This document shows positions 52,197 to 62,949 of a stretch of DNA of 64,000 nt, in pieces (the first letter of the stretch is position 1; each line of letters begins with the position of its first letter). The stretch lies in NCBI RefSeq assembly GCF_047495555.1, contig NZ_CP166866.1:1772001-1836000 (forward strand). Reading direction: 5' to 3'. The DNA is from Methanobacterium_D sp040373355 (GTDB lineage Archaea > Methanobacteriota > Methanobacteria > Methanobacteriales > Methanobacteriaceae). The position numbers and the translations under genes are program-made. The notes below the pieces were generated by a model that worked only from the letters and a program-made list of their open reading frames with translations, did no database searches and was not told the DNA's origin.

Positions 52197-53765
52197 TTAT
52201 TTTTTTATGAGACTAAGGAACTGTTTTGCCTTTTTAGATGTAGGTTTTCCAAAAGTTTCAATTTTATCCTTTTCTTTTTGAACCCTTGATTCTGTAACTG
52301 AAAATAGATATGCTGCTTCTTTAATAGGAACATTTCCAGTAGTATTCAAAATAGCTGCACCTAAAGCGGGTGGATTAGATTTAACATGAAGCCCTTTAAC
52401 TTTGTTTTCAATATCAAATTTTTTAGATATCAATTCTTTAATATTTGAAATATATGTTATCTTTTCGTCTGTATATTCCTTTAAAATATCAACAACTTCT
52501 TCATCGAAGTCTTCAAATGCTTTTAATTGATTAGTATCAAGGTTTGGCCTAAGATTTGGGAATAATCCAGAATATTTATTCCTCCTATCATAAGAAGTTG
52601 TTAAATAGTATCTCATAATGTCCCATAGAATTAATATCCTTGGCATTTCAATGAAAAGCTTTCTTTTGACTTCTTCTCTTGTATCTATATCTTCTTGAAG
52701 TTCTTTATTTAAAATATCGTTATCTATAAGTTTATTTTCAATCAATAATTCATTCTGTTTCTCTTCAGTTAATAGTTCTATATCTTCACTAACGTCAGTA
52801 ATTGAATGAGCATAATCTTCAGCAGATTGAATAATACTGTCATAAAGACTAAGTGTATCTTTATCTTTTAAAATACTATCAAGAACAGCTTCAATTATTT
52901 TATCAGCAACTTCCGCTGCTGTTTTTACATAAGCAATTGAAAGAGCTGTTTGAACATGGCGGTCATTTATAATAGATGGTTTTTTCCGGTGAAACTGTAA
53001 AAATTCAATACGTGCATTCTGCCCGTATTCCTTACGAATTTCCCGTTCATAATTTTTATCATCTTCAGCATCCATGGTTACTCTTTTTCTAATCCACCTA
53101 CCATCTTCAAAAACCTTTACAACAAGAGAAAGAGTTTTTACTATTCCCCTCTTTTCGTGTTTAAGAATTCTAACGATATTTCTAAATGCTTCTCTTCCTC
53201 GAGGAGGTAGATCTGACATTCTGAGCATATATTCTCCAGATAAAGGCAGATATTTAATTATATCTAATCTGTAAATTCCGTTTTTATTTTGCTCCAGGAC
53301 AAGATCAGTTGCGCCACATGTGCAATTACCTGATTTTACAAGTTCAATTTCATGCCTTTTAAACTGTTTTTTACATACCTTACATTTAATGGTTGCAAAC
53401 TCTTCTAAATGGCCAATTGCGATTTTATGAGATGCTATAGATGATTTAACTCTATCTAGAATGTTCTTTTTCGCTGCAGCTTTCATTCTAAAATATTGAG
53501 TCTGTCTGGAAACATCATGAATTTCATCAGCTTTCAATTCACTTAAAGCAGAGCGAGAAGGTCTAATTAGAGAACTATATGGTGCTTTATATCCTTTAAT
53601 CTCCATGGTGTCTCTAAATTCATATAATCCATCCATATTCTCATGAAGATAATGATAGATAGTAATAAAGCTTCCAAAGTCCTTTATTTTATCAATTTGG
53701 ACCCTTTGACGCTTTATTTTATCAAGAAACTTCTCAGCCCGTGCAATTAAAACTGATTCGTTCAT
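52197..53765 (-). CDS. DUF530-family protein
   Basis: The 522-residue protein matches the DUF530 family of methanogens in length and composition, with a four-Cys zinc-ribbon (about residues 127-155: CKVCKKQF, NCTCGA) and a long helical remainder. No catalytic motif is obvious, and the biological role is unknown. It lies 43 nt downstream of metG on the same strand and may share its transcript. AGGGA precedes the ATG. Confidence 0.75.
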   Translation of the reverse strand: MNESVLIARAEKFLDKIKRQRVQIDKIKDFGSFITIYHYLHENMDGLYEFRDTMEIKGYKAPYSSLIRPSRSALSELKADEIHDVSRQTQYFRMKAAAKKNILDRVKSSIASHKIAIGHLEEFATIKCKVCKKQFKRHEIELVKSGNCTCGATDLVLEQNKNGIYRLDIIKYLPLSGEYMLRMSDLPPRGREAFRNIVRILKHEKRGIVKTLSLVVKVFEDGRWIRKRVTMDAEDDKNYEREIRKEYGQNARIEFLQFHRKKPSIINDRHVQTALSIAYVKTAAEVADKIIEAVLDSILKDKDTLSLYDSIIQSAEDYAHSITDVSEDIELLTEEKQNELLIENKLIDNDILNKELQEDIDTREEVKRKLFIEMPRILILWDIMRYYLTTSYDRRNKYSGLFPNLRPNLDTNQLKAFEDFDEEVVDILKEYTDEKITYISNIKELISKKFDIENKVKGLHVKSNPPALGAAILNTTGNVPIKEAAYLFSVTESRVQKEKDKIETFGKPTSKKAKQFLSLIKK

Positions 53766-53808
53766 TTTATTTCCCTATAATTTAATTAAGAATTATTTAA
53801 TCCTGCTT

Positions 53809-55794
53809 TTATTTAATTTTTTCGCCTATTTTCGCTCCTTCTGCAGTTAAAACACCTAAATTATCAGATGTTGCTAGAATCATTCCCTCTGATTTTATTC
53901 CAAAGAGTTTAGCTGGCTTTAAATTAACTAGTACTGTCACTTTTTGTCCTATAATTTCTTCAGGAGAATACTTTTTAGCAAGTCCTGCAACAACCTGTAA
54001 TTTCTTTTCTTTAACATCAACTTTTAATTTTAATAAGTTTTCTGAGCCCTCTACACGTTCAGCTCCGATTATTTCTCCTATTCTTAAGTCTATTTTAGCA
54101 AAATCCTCAATACTTATAATGTTTTTCATGTTTTCATCGTCCTTTAAGTTTTTATAAAGTGCTTCTTTTTCTTTTTCAATCACTTCGTCGTCAATTTTAT
54201 TAAATAGTGGTTTAGCTTTACCAATTTCATGGCCAGCAGGAATAAATTCTGCGGCTTTATTCCATTTTGAAGTACTATTGTCATCTAAATTCATGATTTC
54301 TATGATATTAGAAGCTTTAGTTGGAATATATGGAGTTAAAATTACTGCAAGTGTTTTTGCAAGTTGATTGCATAAATATAAACAATTAGCAGCTTCTGAT
54401 TTATTTTCTTTTACAGCTTTCCAAGGCTCTTTGTCATTGAAATATTTATTACCAAATTTTGCAAGTCTAATTAATTCAATAAGGCCCTCTCGGAATTTAA
54501 AATTTTCAATAAGTTCTGAAACCACACCGGGAATGGCTTCAATTCTCTCTTTAAACTCTTCATCATATTCATCAAATTGAATTGGTTCAGGTATTTTACC
54601 ATCAAAAAATCGTTTTGTAAATGAGAAAGTTCTGTGTAAAAAGTTACCTAAAACATCTGCAAGCTCGTCATTAACTCTCCGCTGGAAATCATCCCATGAA
54701 AAGTCAGTATCTCGGTTAAGTGGAGCATTTATAACAAGATAATATCTTAAAATATCAGCATCATATTTTTCAATGAATTCAGATGCCCATATCACCCAAT
54801 TTTTACTTGTAGACATTTTTTTGCCTTCAAGTGAAAGATATTCCCCTGCAACTACATTTTGTGGTAATTTACAGCCGTAAGCCATTAACAAAGCTGGCCA
54901 AAATATCGAATGATGGTATATGATGTCTTTACCTATAAAATGAATTGCTTTATCATTCCAGTAATCTTCCCAAGGTTTGTTTTCGTTTCTACTCCACTGA
55001 GCCGCAGAAGAGATGTATCCAAGGAAAGCTTCACCCCAAACATAGATTATTTTACCTTCAGCACCTTCAAGTGGTACTGGAATTCCCCATTCCATATCTC
55101 TGGTCAATATCCAATCCTTTAAACCTTCTTTTATCCACTGGAGTGCATAATTTTTTACGTTTGGTGGTAATTGACCATTATTTGTTATCCATTCTTTTAA
55201 AGGTTCTTCAAAGTGACTCAATTTAAAGAAATATTGTCTAGATTCTTTAATTTCGGGAGTAGAACTACAAATAAGACATGCAGGTTCTTCTAGCTGAATA
55301 GGGTCTAAATGTCTCCCACAGGATTCACAATGGTCTCCTCTAGCTCCTTCACCTTTACAGTGCGGACATATTCCTTCGACGTATCTATCAGGTAAAAAAC
55401 GCTTACATTCATTACAGTAAGGCTGTTTTATTGTTTTTTCATAAATATAACCATTTTCATAGAGTTTTAAAAAGAAATTTTGTGCAATTTCATAATGAAT
55501 TTCATCGGTAGTTCTTGAAAAGTAATCAAAAGATATATTACACGCATCTAAATCGTGTTTAATCATTTTATGGAATTTATCAGCAATATCTTTAGGATCT
55601 TTACTAATTTCTTCTGCTCTAACCGCAATTGGAGTTCCATGCTCATCAGTTGCGCAAACGAATAATACATCAACGTCATTCATTCGATTATAACGTGCAT
55701 AAATGTCCGCAGGAATATAGGTTGATCTTAAATGCCCTAAATGACAGGGGCCATTAGCATAAGGTAATGCACTGGTAATAAATACTTTACTCAA
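53809..55794 (-). CDS. metG: methionyl-tRNA synthetase
   Basis: The 661-residue class I synthetase has HLGH (residues 17-20, HIGH motif), zinc knuckles (CNECKR, CPHCKG, CESCGR, CLICSS) and KKMSTSKNW (about 325-330, KMSKS motif). An anticodon-binding helix domain follows. The C-terminal OB-fold tRNA-binding domain (about 550-661, FAKIDLRIGEIIGAERVEGS) is fused in the same chain. It charges tRNA-Met. Confidence 0.97.
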   Translation of the reverse strand: MSKVFITSALPYANGPCHLGHLRSTYIPADIYARYNRMNDVDVLFVCATDEHGTPIAVRAEEISKDPKDIADKFHKMIKHDLDACNISFDYFSRTTDEIHYEIAQNFFLKLYENGYIYEKTIKQPYCNECKRFLPDRYVEGICPHCKGEGARGDHCESCGRHLDPIQLEEPACLICSSTPEIKESRQYFFKLSHFEEPLKEWITNNGQLPPNVKNYALQWIKEGLKDWILTRDMEWGIPVPLEGAEGKIIYVWGEAFLGYISSAAQWSRNENKPWEDYWNDKAIHFIGKDIIYHHSIFWPALLMAYGCKLPQNVVAGEYLSLEGKKMSTSKNWVIWASEFIEKYDADILRYYLVINAPLNRDTDFSWDDFQRRVNDELADVLGNFLHRTFSFTKRFFDGKIPEPIQFDEYDEEFKERIEAIPGVVSELIENFKFREGLIELIRLAKFGNKYFNDKEPWKAVKENKSEAANCLYLCNQLAKTLAVILTPYIPTKASNIIEIMNLDDNSTSKWNKAAEFIPAGHEIGKAKPLFNKIDDEVIEKEKEALYKNLKDDENMKNIISIEDFAKIDLRIGEIIGAERVEGSENLLKLKVDVKEKKLQVVAGLAKKYSPEEIIGQKVTVLVNLKPAKLFGIKSEGMILATSDNLGVLTAEGAKIGEKIK

Positions 55795-56240
55795 ATTAGA
55801 TTCCTCCTTACTAAAAGATGAATTAAGTTAGATTTAAATTTAATAAACCACAGTATTGTGACTCATTTATCTTTTAAATAAAGTAAGTAAGCCTAAAATA
55901 TATTAAATCATTCCGCATAATTCCTAATATAATTTAGGGTTACAGCAATAAACTATAAGTTATAATAAGATATAAACAGCATTTAAAAGTACGAAATAAT
56001 TTTAAAGCTATGTATAAAATTTCTAGATATTTATATATATTATTTTCTTTTTGGTATATAAATTTAAAAATGTTAAATGCCTATCTTTTTACTTATCAAA
56101 ATTTCTTAAATATTTATTGTAGTCATCTAACACTAAAATATATTTTTATGTAAGAGTACTCTTTTTATTAATTTTATATTATTAAAATGAACTTTTCCAG
56201 TAACTATTTATAATAAGGAGTGTCAAAAAGGTTAAACCAT
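55795..56240. other. divergent promoter region between metG and priL
   Basis: 446 bases of A/T-rich DNA without an ORF or RNA. ATTTATAA at about 56206-56213 is placed as a TATA box for priL. AGAGTACTCT at 56153-56162 is a 10-bp palindrome of unknown meaning. Confidence 0.4.
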
Positions 56241-57599
56241 ATGATACAAATGTCCTTTATAAATCCTTTATCAGATGAAGGAAAACAAATTGTCAGACAA
56301 GAAGGAGTGGATTTAGATAGGATATTTGATGAAAACTTAGACCTAATTCATACTACTAGTGCAATTAGCTCTCAAGAGATATCAGATGATGCTTTTATAC
56401 CTCGAAGTTATGTTGACATGGTTATTAAGAGGGTAGAATGGTATGTTGAAAAAAGAAGTGATGTTAAATATAATCATAAAAAGTATGCTTTCTTATTCCA
56501 CCCTCAAATTAACAAATTCGATTTAATTAGTTTTTATATTCTTTGTCAGACTGTTGGAGTAAAATTTGGACCTAATTCAAGAGAAAGTCGTGCAGTTGTA
56601 GAAATGCAGGGTCAGATTATCGAAAATCGGCTGGAAGAACTTAGTTCAAATAAGAGAGTTAAAGAAGAGATTATCCAGCAAATTATGAATGAGCTGATAG
56701 CTCAAGATAGAATTAAATGGACATTACTTGAAGATCTCTTAAGTTCAAAGAAATTAAATATGCAAGACCTAGTTTTAAAAGATGGATACGTTATTTTAGA
56801 ACGCGAAGAATTTTTAGAGGAATTTCGGGATTTGAAAATGAATAGAGATCCTGAAAAAATGTACAATGTGTTCATTGGAAACCGCATTAAGGAACTCATT
56901 ATTATTAAGATGATTATGCAGAACACTGAAAATTACATTAAAAGTGTTTATGAAAAATCCAATATCGTTGAAGCAAATCCAACACTCTTAAAAATTGCAG
57001 ATAGTATCTCTGAAGCTCTATCAAAGGAAATAAAATACTACAGAGGTGCTTCAGGTGTAGGAAGCGCAAAAGCATCTCCATTAACTGCTGATCTATTCCC
57101 ACCATGTGTTAAAGATGCCTTAAACGGCATTAAATCAGGTGGAAGAAATGAAGTAATTGTTCTGTTTTTAACACCATTTTTATCATATGCAAGATTAAAT
57201 CCATCTGTTTTTGGAAGTAATACTACCCTAAAGGTTTCTGATGTGGATCCTAATCTGGACATTACAAGAAATGAAATTTTACCATTAATTTATGATGCAG
57301 CAGATAGATGCAGCCCTCCACTTTTTGATGATCAACCTCAAGAAAAGGTTAATATTAATGCCAAGTTGGGATTTGGCATGCATAGTGAATTAAGCCTTCA
57401 ACATGAAGGAGAAACAAAATGGTATACTCCAATGAGCTGTGATAAGGTAAAAATGAATATGCCGGCTTTATGTAAACCAGATCAAGTGTGTAAAAGGCTT
57501 AAAGAGATAAATCCACTATTCTATTATATTGATCAGATGAAAAATGGTGGAAATTTAAATGGGACAGCAGAGGGAAACCCAAAAGTCAGTAACCCATGA
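56241..57599 (+). CDS. priL: DNA primase large subunit
   Basis: The protein of about 452 residues is the archaeal large primase subunit, with PLSDEGK near the start. The Fe-S Cys ligands are in PPCVKDALNG, DRCSPPL, MSCDKVKM and PALCKPDQVC in the C-terminal half. It supports primer synthesis by PriS. The start is uncertain: ATG 56241 (MIQMSFINPL) is about 31 nt from a TATA box, consistent with a leaderless mRNA; GTG 56220 overlaps an AAGGAG. It is followed by priS after 43 nt. Confidence 0.92.
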   Translation: MIQMSFINPLSDEGKQIVRQEGVDLDRIFDENLDLIHTTSAISSQEISDDAFIPRSYVDMVIKRVEWYVEKRSDVKYNHKKYAFLFHPQINKFDLISFYILCQTVGVKFGPNSRESRAVVEMQGQIIENRLEELSSNKRVKEEIIQQIMNELIAQDRIKWTLLEDLLSSKKLNMQDLVLKDGYVILEREEFLEEFRDLKMNRDPEKMYNVFIGNRIKELIIIKMIMQNTENYIKSVYEKSNIVEANPTLLKIADSISEALSKEIKYYRGASGVGSAKASPLTADLFPPCVKDALNGIKSGGRNEVIVLFLTPFLSYARLNPSVFGSNTTLKVSDVDPNLDITRNEILPLIYDAADRCSPPLFDDQPQEKVNINAKLGFGMHSELSLQHEGETKWYTPMSCDKVKMNMPALCKPDQVCKRLKEINPLFYYIDQMKNGGNLNGTAEGNPKVSNP

Positions 57600-57642
57600 A
57601 ATATCGAAATTACATATTTAATTGACAAATAAGGTAAAACTC

Positions 57643-58614
57643 ATGGATGTTTTTAAACAAGCAACAGTCGAGGAGCGTAAAAGATACTATAAGGAAGAAT
57701 GGGATATTAATCACATCCCAGACTTTATAGCTGATTCCATAGAAAACCGTGAATTTGGATTCGATCACTTTGGTAGAGGTCCAAATGATCGGTATAAAGT
57801 ATTTACCAATCCAGATTATTTAAAACGTTTCATGAGATCTAAAAGTCCATTTGCAGCTTACTGTTCGGTTGCATTTTATGAAAAACCGCGTAAAAGAGAC
57901 GGTTGGATCAAATCAGAACTAGTTTTTGATGTTGATGCTAAAGATATTCCTATACGTACATGCGGTTGCGATAATGTTTGTGAAATATGCTTGAATGAAG
58001 CTAAAGAAATTGTTTCTGCACTAATTGATACTCTAAAAGGAGATTTAGGCTTAAAAGATACCTATCTAATTTATTCTGGTAGAGGATATCATATTAGAAT
58101 TCTTGAAGATGATGCAATGAGAATGGACAGTGATGTACGCTCTCAAGTATTAAAATACATTGTAGGTGCTGATTTACCTAAAGACAAGTATGATGACGGA
58201 GATGCAGTATATAACCTTGAACACTTTTCTATTCCCTTTGGATATCCCAATGTTTTCACAAGTAGAGTTAAATATGCTATTTTACATTTAAATGAATACT
58301 CTAAACTCAACGATGTTAATAAAAAACTTCTAAAAGACGTATTGAAACATAGAAATATTTTAGAAGATGATAATTGGGGTTCATTTAAAAACAGAATAGG
58401 GCCAATACGATATAAAAAAGTTATAAAAGGTATATCTTCATTAAACATGAGTCTAGTTGATGCAAAAGTTTCAATAGACTTAAAAAGGATTCTTAGACTC
58501 CCTTCATCTTTACATTCAAAGGTAAGTATGAAGTGCACAGAAGTAAAAAACATTGATACATTTGACCCTTTTAAAGAAGCAGTTCCTAAATTCGTCTATG
58601 AAAGAGAAGATTAA
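57643..58614 (+). CDS. priS: DNA primase catalytic small subunit
   Basis: The 323-residue enzyme has the catalytic Asp pair in ELVFDVDAKD (about residues 96-98), a zinc knuckle CGCDNVCEICLNE and YSGRGYHIRI, the nucleotide-binding Ser-Gly-Arg-Gly-x-His. It makes RNA/DNA primers with PriL. ATG 57643 follows AAGGT by 7 nt; TTG 57622 has no site. Operon with priL; it converges on cca with 6 nt between ends. Confidence 0.95.
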   Translation: MDVFKQATVEERKRYYKEEWDINHIPDFIADSIENREFGFDHFGRGPNDRYKVFTNPDYLKRFMRSKSPFAAYCSVAFYEKPRKRDGWIKSELVFDVDAKDIPIRTCGCDNVCEICLNEAKEIVSALIDTLKGDLGLKDTYLIYSGRGYHIRILEDDAMRMDSDVRSQVLKYIVGADLPKDKYDDGDAVYNLEHFSIPFGYPNVFTSRVKYAILHLNEYSKLNDVNKKLLKDVLKHRNILEDDNWGSFKNRIGPIRYKKVIKGISSLNMSLVDAKVSIDLKRILRLPSSLHSKVSMKCTEVKNIDTFDPFKEAVPKFVYERED

Positions 58615-58620
58615 TGGAGT

Positions 58621-60006
58621 TTAACGACTTAAATATACATTCTTGTTCAAATATTCATAGAAAAATATTAAAACATCATCATTAAGATTCTCTGATTCAA
58701 TAAAATCTATAATATCAATAATTTCTCGCTGATTTAGTATTTCATTCTTTATATGTTTTCCAAAACGGAGAATACCAATTTTTCCACTTCTCAAAATATC
58801 TTCGAGAAATGCTAAAGCATCCTCATATTTTCTTTCAATTTCTGAAAACCATCGATCTTTCTCTACAAATGCTTTGTTCCCATATTTAGATATAAATCTT
58901 TCTTGATGTTTTTTAGACCATATAAAAGGACCAAGGTTCTTTTTTACATTAGGAAGTTTCCAAATTTCAATTTCAAGCAGTATTATAATATTCTCTTTTT
59001 CATCTGTCCATGAAGAAGTGTTAAAAACCTTAAAATCTTCCCTTTCAAGAACCGCTTTCAAAGAATTTTCTGTTTTTTTAATTTGAGGATATAAAGCATC
59101 TGCAGGTATTTTAGGTGGTTTAAACTTGATTAAAAAAGTTTTAGTTTTTCTTCCCTTAAATTCTTCTTTAATAAGATCAACGTCTACATTTAACTTTTTT
59201 TCAAAGAAATAGTCTTCTTTAGGATTATCAAGGAAGTTTCTGGAAGCTGTAATAAATTCAGAGATTTTTTGAAGTGATAATGCGGCTGCTACATTTCTAT
59301 TTTTATCTGTAGGATCTACAGCAACCATAGGTTCATCAAATTGGGATTCACTACCACAATTTTCAATATCTATAACAATTCTGGGCCCCCATTTATCACT
59401 TGCAGCTTCTAAAACTGATGTAAATGAGCCGTAATAGATAATTAAAAGTTCGCAAAGGTATCCTGAAAATCCACTTACTTTAAATTCAGCACTATAAGTC
59501 TTAATGGATTCCATGAATTTTTTAAGTAAAAGAACTTCTCCTTCTTGTTTTTCCATTAAATTCTTTTTAACAAATTCAGTATGTAAAATAGTTCTATCTA
59601 CTGCTGATTTAAGTTCTTCAGCGTTTTTAATAGCGTAACAAGGGACAAAATCAATCTCATATCCTTCAATAAATCCAGTAACATATGGATGGGATGCATA
59701 ACGTAATTCTGATTTTCCCTTCATTGTTTCAATACATCTATGACCTAATTCTAGCCCATATTTTTTTAAATCTTCTTCCACAATATTTAGAGGAAACTTA
59801 ATGAAAATATCAATATCTGCTTTACCTGCAAGCCACGTATCCTTAGCAACTGAACCAACAAGGATTGCTTCTGCATCAATTCCTTCTTTAACTGCAAAAT
59901 CATTTATGATCTTTATTAATTTAGAAGATAGCGCATTTACTTTATGAATTTCTCCTTCAGAAGGCCTGATGTTTTCCAGAACACTATCTAAATCAATGTT
60001 TACCAA
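58621..60006 (-). CDS. cca: archaeal CCA tRNA nucleotidyltransferase
   Basis: The 461-residue enzyme has the class I CCA-adding signature GSVAKDTWLAGKADIDIF (residues 51-68) with catalytic Asp64 and Asp66, then the archaeal tail domains. It adds or repairs the 3'-CCA end of tRNA. The start is TTG 60006, with GGTGA 6 nt upstream; no nearby ATG fits. It converges on priS. The thpR gene lies upstream on the same strand. Confidence 0.94.
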   Translation of the reverse strand: MVNIDLDSVLENIRPSEGEIHKVNALSSKLIKIINDFAVKEGIDAEAILVGSVAKDTWLAGKADIDIFIKFPLNIVEEDLKKYGLELGHRCIETMKGKSELRYASHPYVTGFIEGYEIDFVPCYAIKNAEELKSAVDRTILHTEFVKKNLMEKQEGEVLLLKKFMESIKTYSAEFKVSGFSGYLCELLIIYYGSFTSVLEAASDKWGPRIVIDIENCGSESQFDEPMVAVDPTDKNRNVAAALSLQKISEFITASRNFLDNPKEDYFFEKKLNVDVDLIKEEFKGRKTKTFLIKFKPPKIPADALYPQIKKTENSLKAVLEREDFKVFNTSSWTDEKENIIILLEIEIWKLPNVKKNLGPFIWSKKHQERFISKYGNKAFVEKDRWFSEIERKYEDALAFLEDILRSGKIGILRFGKHIKNEILNQREIIDIIDFIESENLNDDVLIFFYEYLNKNVYLSR

Positions 60007-60167
60007 AATAGTTCACCTGTTAAATAATGGGATTTTAAGTATATATAAGTTTTATTTTAAACCTTTTTTAAAGTTTTGGGGTTAAATTTAAATAAAATTT
60101 TTTAGATAGTTTTTATTTAGTAAATAGAAATAAAATAAGGTTAATATGACTTTTCAACTCTGTAACT

Positions 60168-60725
60168 TTATAGCCCCTTTAAATCAAATTCTCTTATTGT
60201 AGTGTAAATTGGTCCACTAGGTGTAAGTTCACTCTTTTTAAGAACGATCTTTTCTATGTCCATTTCTCCTATTTCTACATCTCCAACTTCTTTAAGTTTT
60301 GAAAGGAGTTCTGCTTTATTCTTTGATCCTTTAACGCGCCCTAATGTAAGGTGTGGCACATAGCTTTTCTCTTTTTTAAAGCCCATTTTCATAAAGTCTT
60401 TATCTAAATCTCTTTGAAGATTTGAAAATGGTTCTACCTCATCCATCCCAAGCCAGAGTACTCTAATGTATCTCTCATTTGGAAATACTCCTGTTTTTTT
60501 AATACTGACCTTAAATGGTTCATGGTGCTGAATTTTGTTTTCAATGACTTCAATAATGTCATTTAGTTTATTATCATCAATTTCACCGAAAAATTTGAGA
60601 GTACAGTGTAAATTTTCGGTTTCAACATATTTAACAGGAGCTTCACATTCTGCAAATTGTTTCTTTACATCATCTATCTTATCTAGAAGTTTTTCATCTA
60701 TTTCTATTGCCAGAAACACCCTCAT
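60168..60725 (-). CDS. thpR: RNA 2',3'-cyclic phosphodiesterase (LigT/ThpR)
   Basis: The 185-residue enzyme has the two HxTx motifs: HCTLKFFG (His about 40) and HLTLGRVK (His about 128). It hydrolyses 2',3'-cyclic phosphate RNA ends. ATG 60725 is preferred: AGGTG is 5 nt upstream, and its first four bases (ATGA) overlap the stop of the upstream gene, a sign of translational coupling. Confidence 0.92.
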   Translation of the reverse strand: MRVFLAIEIDEKLLDKIDDVKKQFAECEAPVKYVETENLHCTLKFFGEIDDNKLNDIIEVIENKIQHHEPFKVSIKKTGVFPNERYIRVLWLGMDEVEPFSNLQRDLDKDFMKMGFKKEKSYVPHLTLGRVKGSKNKAELLSKLKEVGDVEIGEMDIEKIVLKKSELTPSGPIYTTIREFDLKGL

Positions 60726-61669
60726 AAACACACCTTTGCAAGATTTTTAATCCTATTAAGACTTTCTTGAGGAGTTTCAATTGTATTTAAAATATAAACA
60801 TCTTGTTTTGAAAATAAATCTCTAAAAAAGTTTTTCCTAAGGTTTAATTTGCGCTCATTACGTATCAACTGGTGAGGATTGCAAAAATCCACATCTAACA
60901 TGTAATTTAAGGCTTCTTCAGTATCCACTTTTCTAAACGGAGGGTTATCTTTGTTCCGCTCTAAAAGAACCACATTTATGAGGGTTGAACTTTCTCTAAT
61001 ACGTCCTCCAAATAAAGAGTTTACATCAGCTATGCCCCTCCCTTTTATATCGAGCTTAACCTTGTTTAATTCATCAGCAAATCCTTTCCAGACATCTGCA
61101 ATATCATCTCGAATATATGAATTCTTTTCTGACGAATATAATACCGTTGCATTGCTAAATAACCTTACAAAGAACCAGTCATCTGAAATATAATTAAATT
61201 CTTCTTCTTGAAGTAACCCATAAGTTAAAGTCGTTTTACCTGTTCCCGGCGGCCCAATTATTGCAAGTGCATGACCCATATAATCAACTGCAGAACCATG
61301 AACAGAGTATCTTCTATGTATTGAGTGATAGTCTTCAAAAAAATCGGAAATTGTAGCAAGAGCTATACTTTTAACCCACCCATAGTAATCAAGATTTTTA
61401 ACTATTGATACTTTTCCTATAGGATCGTATAAAACTTCTAACTCTCCTCCGTTATCTATACAAAATATTTTTGAGTGAGGCCTTAAATCTTCGTTCATGA
61501 ATTTGAAATTATCTTCCCATTCATTTTTAAAGTCTTTATTATCGGTAAGAAGTTTTACGCATGCTCCGTGAATGTTTGCTTTAAGCTCATATCTTACCTT
61601 TTTTGCTAGCTCGTCAGATATTTCTTCCCTTTTTTCTGGATCTATAATCTTAACTTCATAATCTGACAT
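60722..61669 (-). CDS. HPr-kinase/PEPCK-like P-loop protein
   Basis: The 315-residue protein has Walker A GPPGTGKTTLTYG (about residues 139-150) followed by FNYISDDWFFV, the layout of HPr kinase/phosphorylase and PEPCK-type P-loop proteins. It has an N-terminal domain of unknown fold. Archaea lack the HPr sugar transport system, so the substrate must differ; it is unknown. AAAAGGGG precedes the ATG. It overlaps thpR by 4 nt and sits 3' of the shikimate genes. Confidence 0.8.
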   Translation of the reverse strand: MSDYEVKIIDPEKREEISDELAKKVRYELKANIHGACVKLLTDNKDFKNEWEDNFKFMNEDLRPHSKIFCIDNGGELEVLYDPIGKVSIVKNLDYYGWVKSIALATISDFFEDYHSIHRRYSVHGSAVDYMGHALAIIGPPGTGKTTLTYGLLQEEEFNYISDDWFFVRLFSNATVLYSSEKNSYIRDDIADVWKGFADELNKVKLDIKGRGIADVNSLFGGRIRESSTLINVVLLERNKDNPPFRKVDTEEALNYMLDVDFCNPHQLIRNERKLNLRKNFFRDLFSKQDVYILNTIETPQESLNRIKNLAKVCL

Positions 61670-61784
61670 TTTATCCCCTTTTAGATATCTTTAAAAATTT
61701 CTAATTTATTAACTTTAAAAAATTAATTTAAAAAATGTAATAATAATTTTTATAAAAAGGAAAATAAATAATAATCGGATTATT

Positions 61785-62909
61785 TTATTTTTCGATTATA
61801 CTTTCTTCAATTGACATTCCAAAATGTCTTGCAGCTTTATCAATGTAAACCATTACTTTATCGCCGATTTTAAGGTCTGCAACTGATATTGGATTCCCCT
61901 GCTCCCCAACAAGCCTGATGGTTTCAGCATTTTGTAAAATAGTTTTTAATTTAACTCCTTCATATTCTGCCTCAATAAGCATTAATGGCCTTTTTTCTAT
62001 TTTTACGCGTCCAACCACAGTTGTTTTAGTATTACCTTCTTCGTCAACAGTTAAAAGCTCATCACCAGTTTCAATTTCTGAAAGATATTTAGTTTTATTA
62101 TTTGGAGTCATTACATATGCATGAACAGGTCCAGCATTTACTCTAAAAGGTCTTGAAGCTACATATTCACTTTCGAGGCTCTCGCTATGAACCAGGAAAA
62201 GTCCTTTAGAATAAGATCCTACAAGCATTCCTTCGCCTACATTCATCATAGAACAAGTGTCTATACAAACACGATCTCCAGATCCAACTGGTTTAATATT
62301 AGTAACAGTTGCAGGTTTAAGATCATAATTTTCTGACTCTATTTTTTCCATTATTGCAGAAACTTTTTTAATTTGGTTAATATCTGAAGTATAAAGCATT
62401 ATTCCATCTGTACCATGCTCTAATGTTTCAAGAGCAAGTTTTGCTTCATCAGCATCATGAACCGCGGCTACTAATTTAACATCTTCTTTTTGAAGGTCAG
62501 CTATAATGTTTTCAAGGGGAATAATTGTCCAGTCGCTTCCAACGAGAATTAAATAATCTGTATATATTCCTATTTTCCTTGCAAGTTCTTCATGTTTCTT
62601 GCTTTTTATTTCAATATAAGATGCAACTGTTTTTCCTTTATTTTTAAGTTCACTGACAGCTTTCAAATCCATAGATTTTCCTAAATCATCAGGAATTTCT
62701 ACTGTACCATCACCTTCACTGTTTTTACCAACAAGGAATATATCCGCATCATCTGCTGGAGAAACAATATTAATATTTCCAAGTTTTCTTATTTCAGAAA
62801 CATTTTCAAAGTCCACTACTGTGTTAATTCCTGATTCAAGTCCTGTAGTGATTATACCCTTCCTTTCATCCCAGTTAGGCCCTTCTGCCATGATCCATGC
62901 AAATTTCAT
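61785..62909 (-). CDS. aroB': 3-dehydroquinate synthase II (archaeal)
   Basis: The 374-residue protein matches the archaeal DHQ synthase II: MKFAWIMAEGPNWDERKG at the N-terminus, LVGSDWTIIPLENIIA, GSGDRVCIDTCSMMNVGEGMLVGS and the PFRVNAGPVHAYV block. It converts the ADH synthase product by oxidative deamination and cyclisation to 3-dehydroquinate. AAGGTT precedes the ATG. It follows the ADH synthase gene on the same strand, so substrate and enzyme are encoded together. Confidence 0.95.
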   Translation of the reverse strand: MKFAWIMAEGPNWDERKGIITTGLESGINTVVDFENVSEIRKLGNINIVSPADDADIFLVGKNSEGDGTVEIPDDLGKSMDLKAVSELKNKGKTVASYIEIKSKKHEELARKIGIYTDYLILVGSDWTIIPLENIIADLQKEDVKLVAAVHDADEAKLALETLEHGTDGIMLYTSDINQIKKVSAIMEKIESENYDLKPATVTNIKPVGSGDRVCIDTCSMMNVGEGMLVGSYSKGLFLVHSESLESEYVASRPFRVNAGPVHAYVMTPNNKTKYLSEIETGDELLTVDEEGNTKTTVVGRVKIEKRPLMLIEAEYEGVKLKTILQNAETIRLVGEQGNPISVADLKIGDKVMVYIDKAARHFGMSIEESIIEK

Positions 62910-62949
62910 GATTTAACCTTCTAGTATATTTAAATAGTATCTTTGCAGA

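Noticed and set aside
56153..56162. AGAGTACTCT palindrome upstream of priL
   Set aside because: Single 10-bp occurrence, about 80 nt from the start and no partner site; could be chance.
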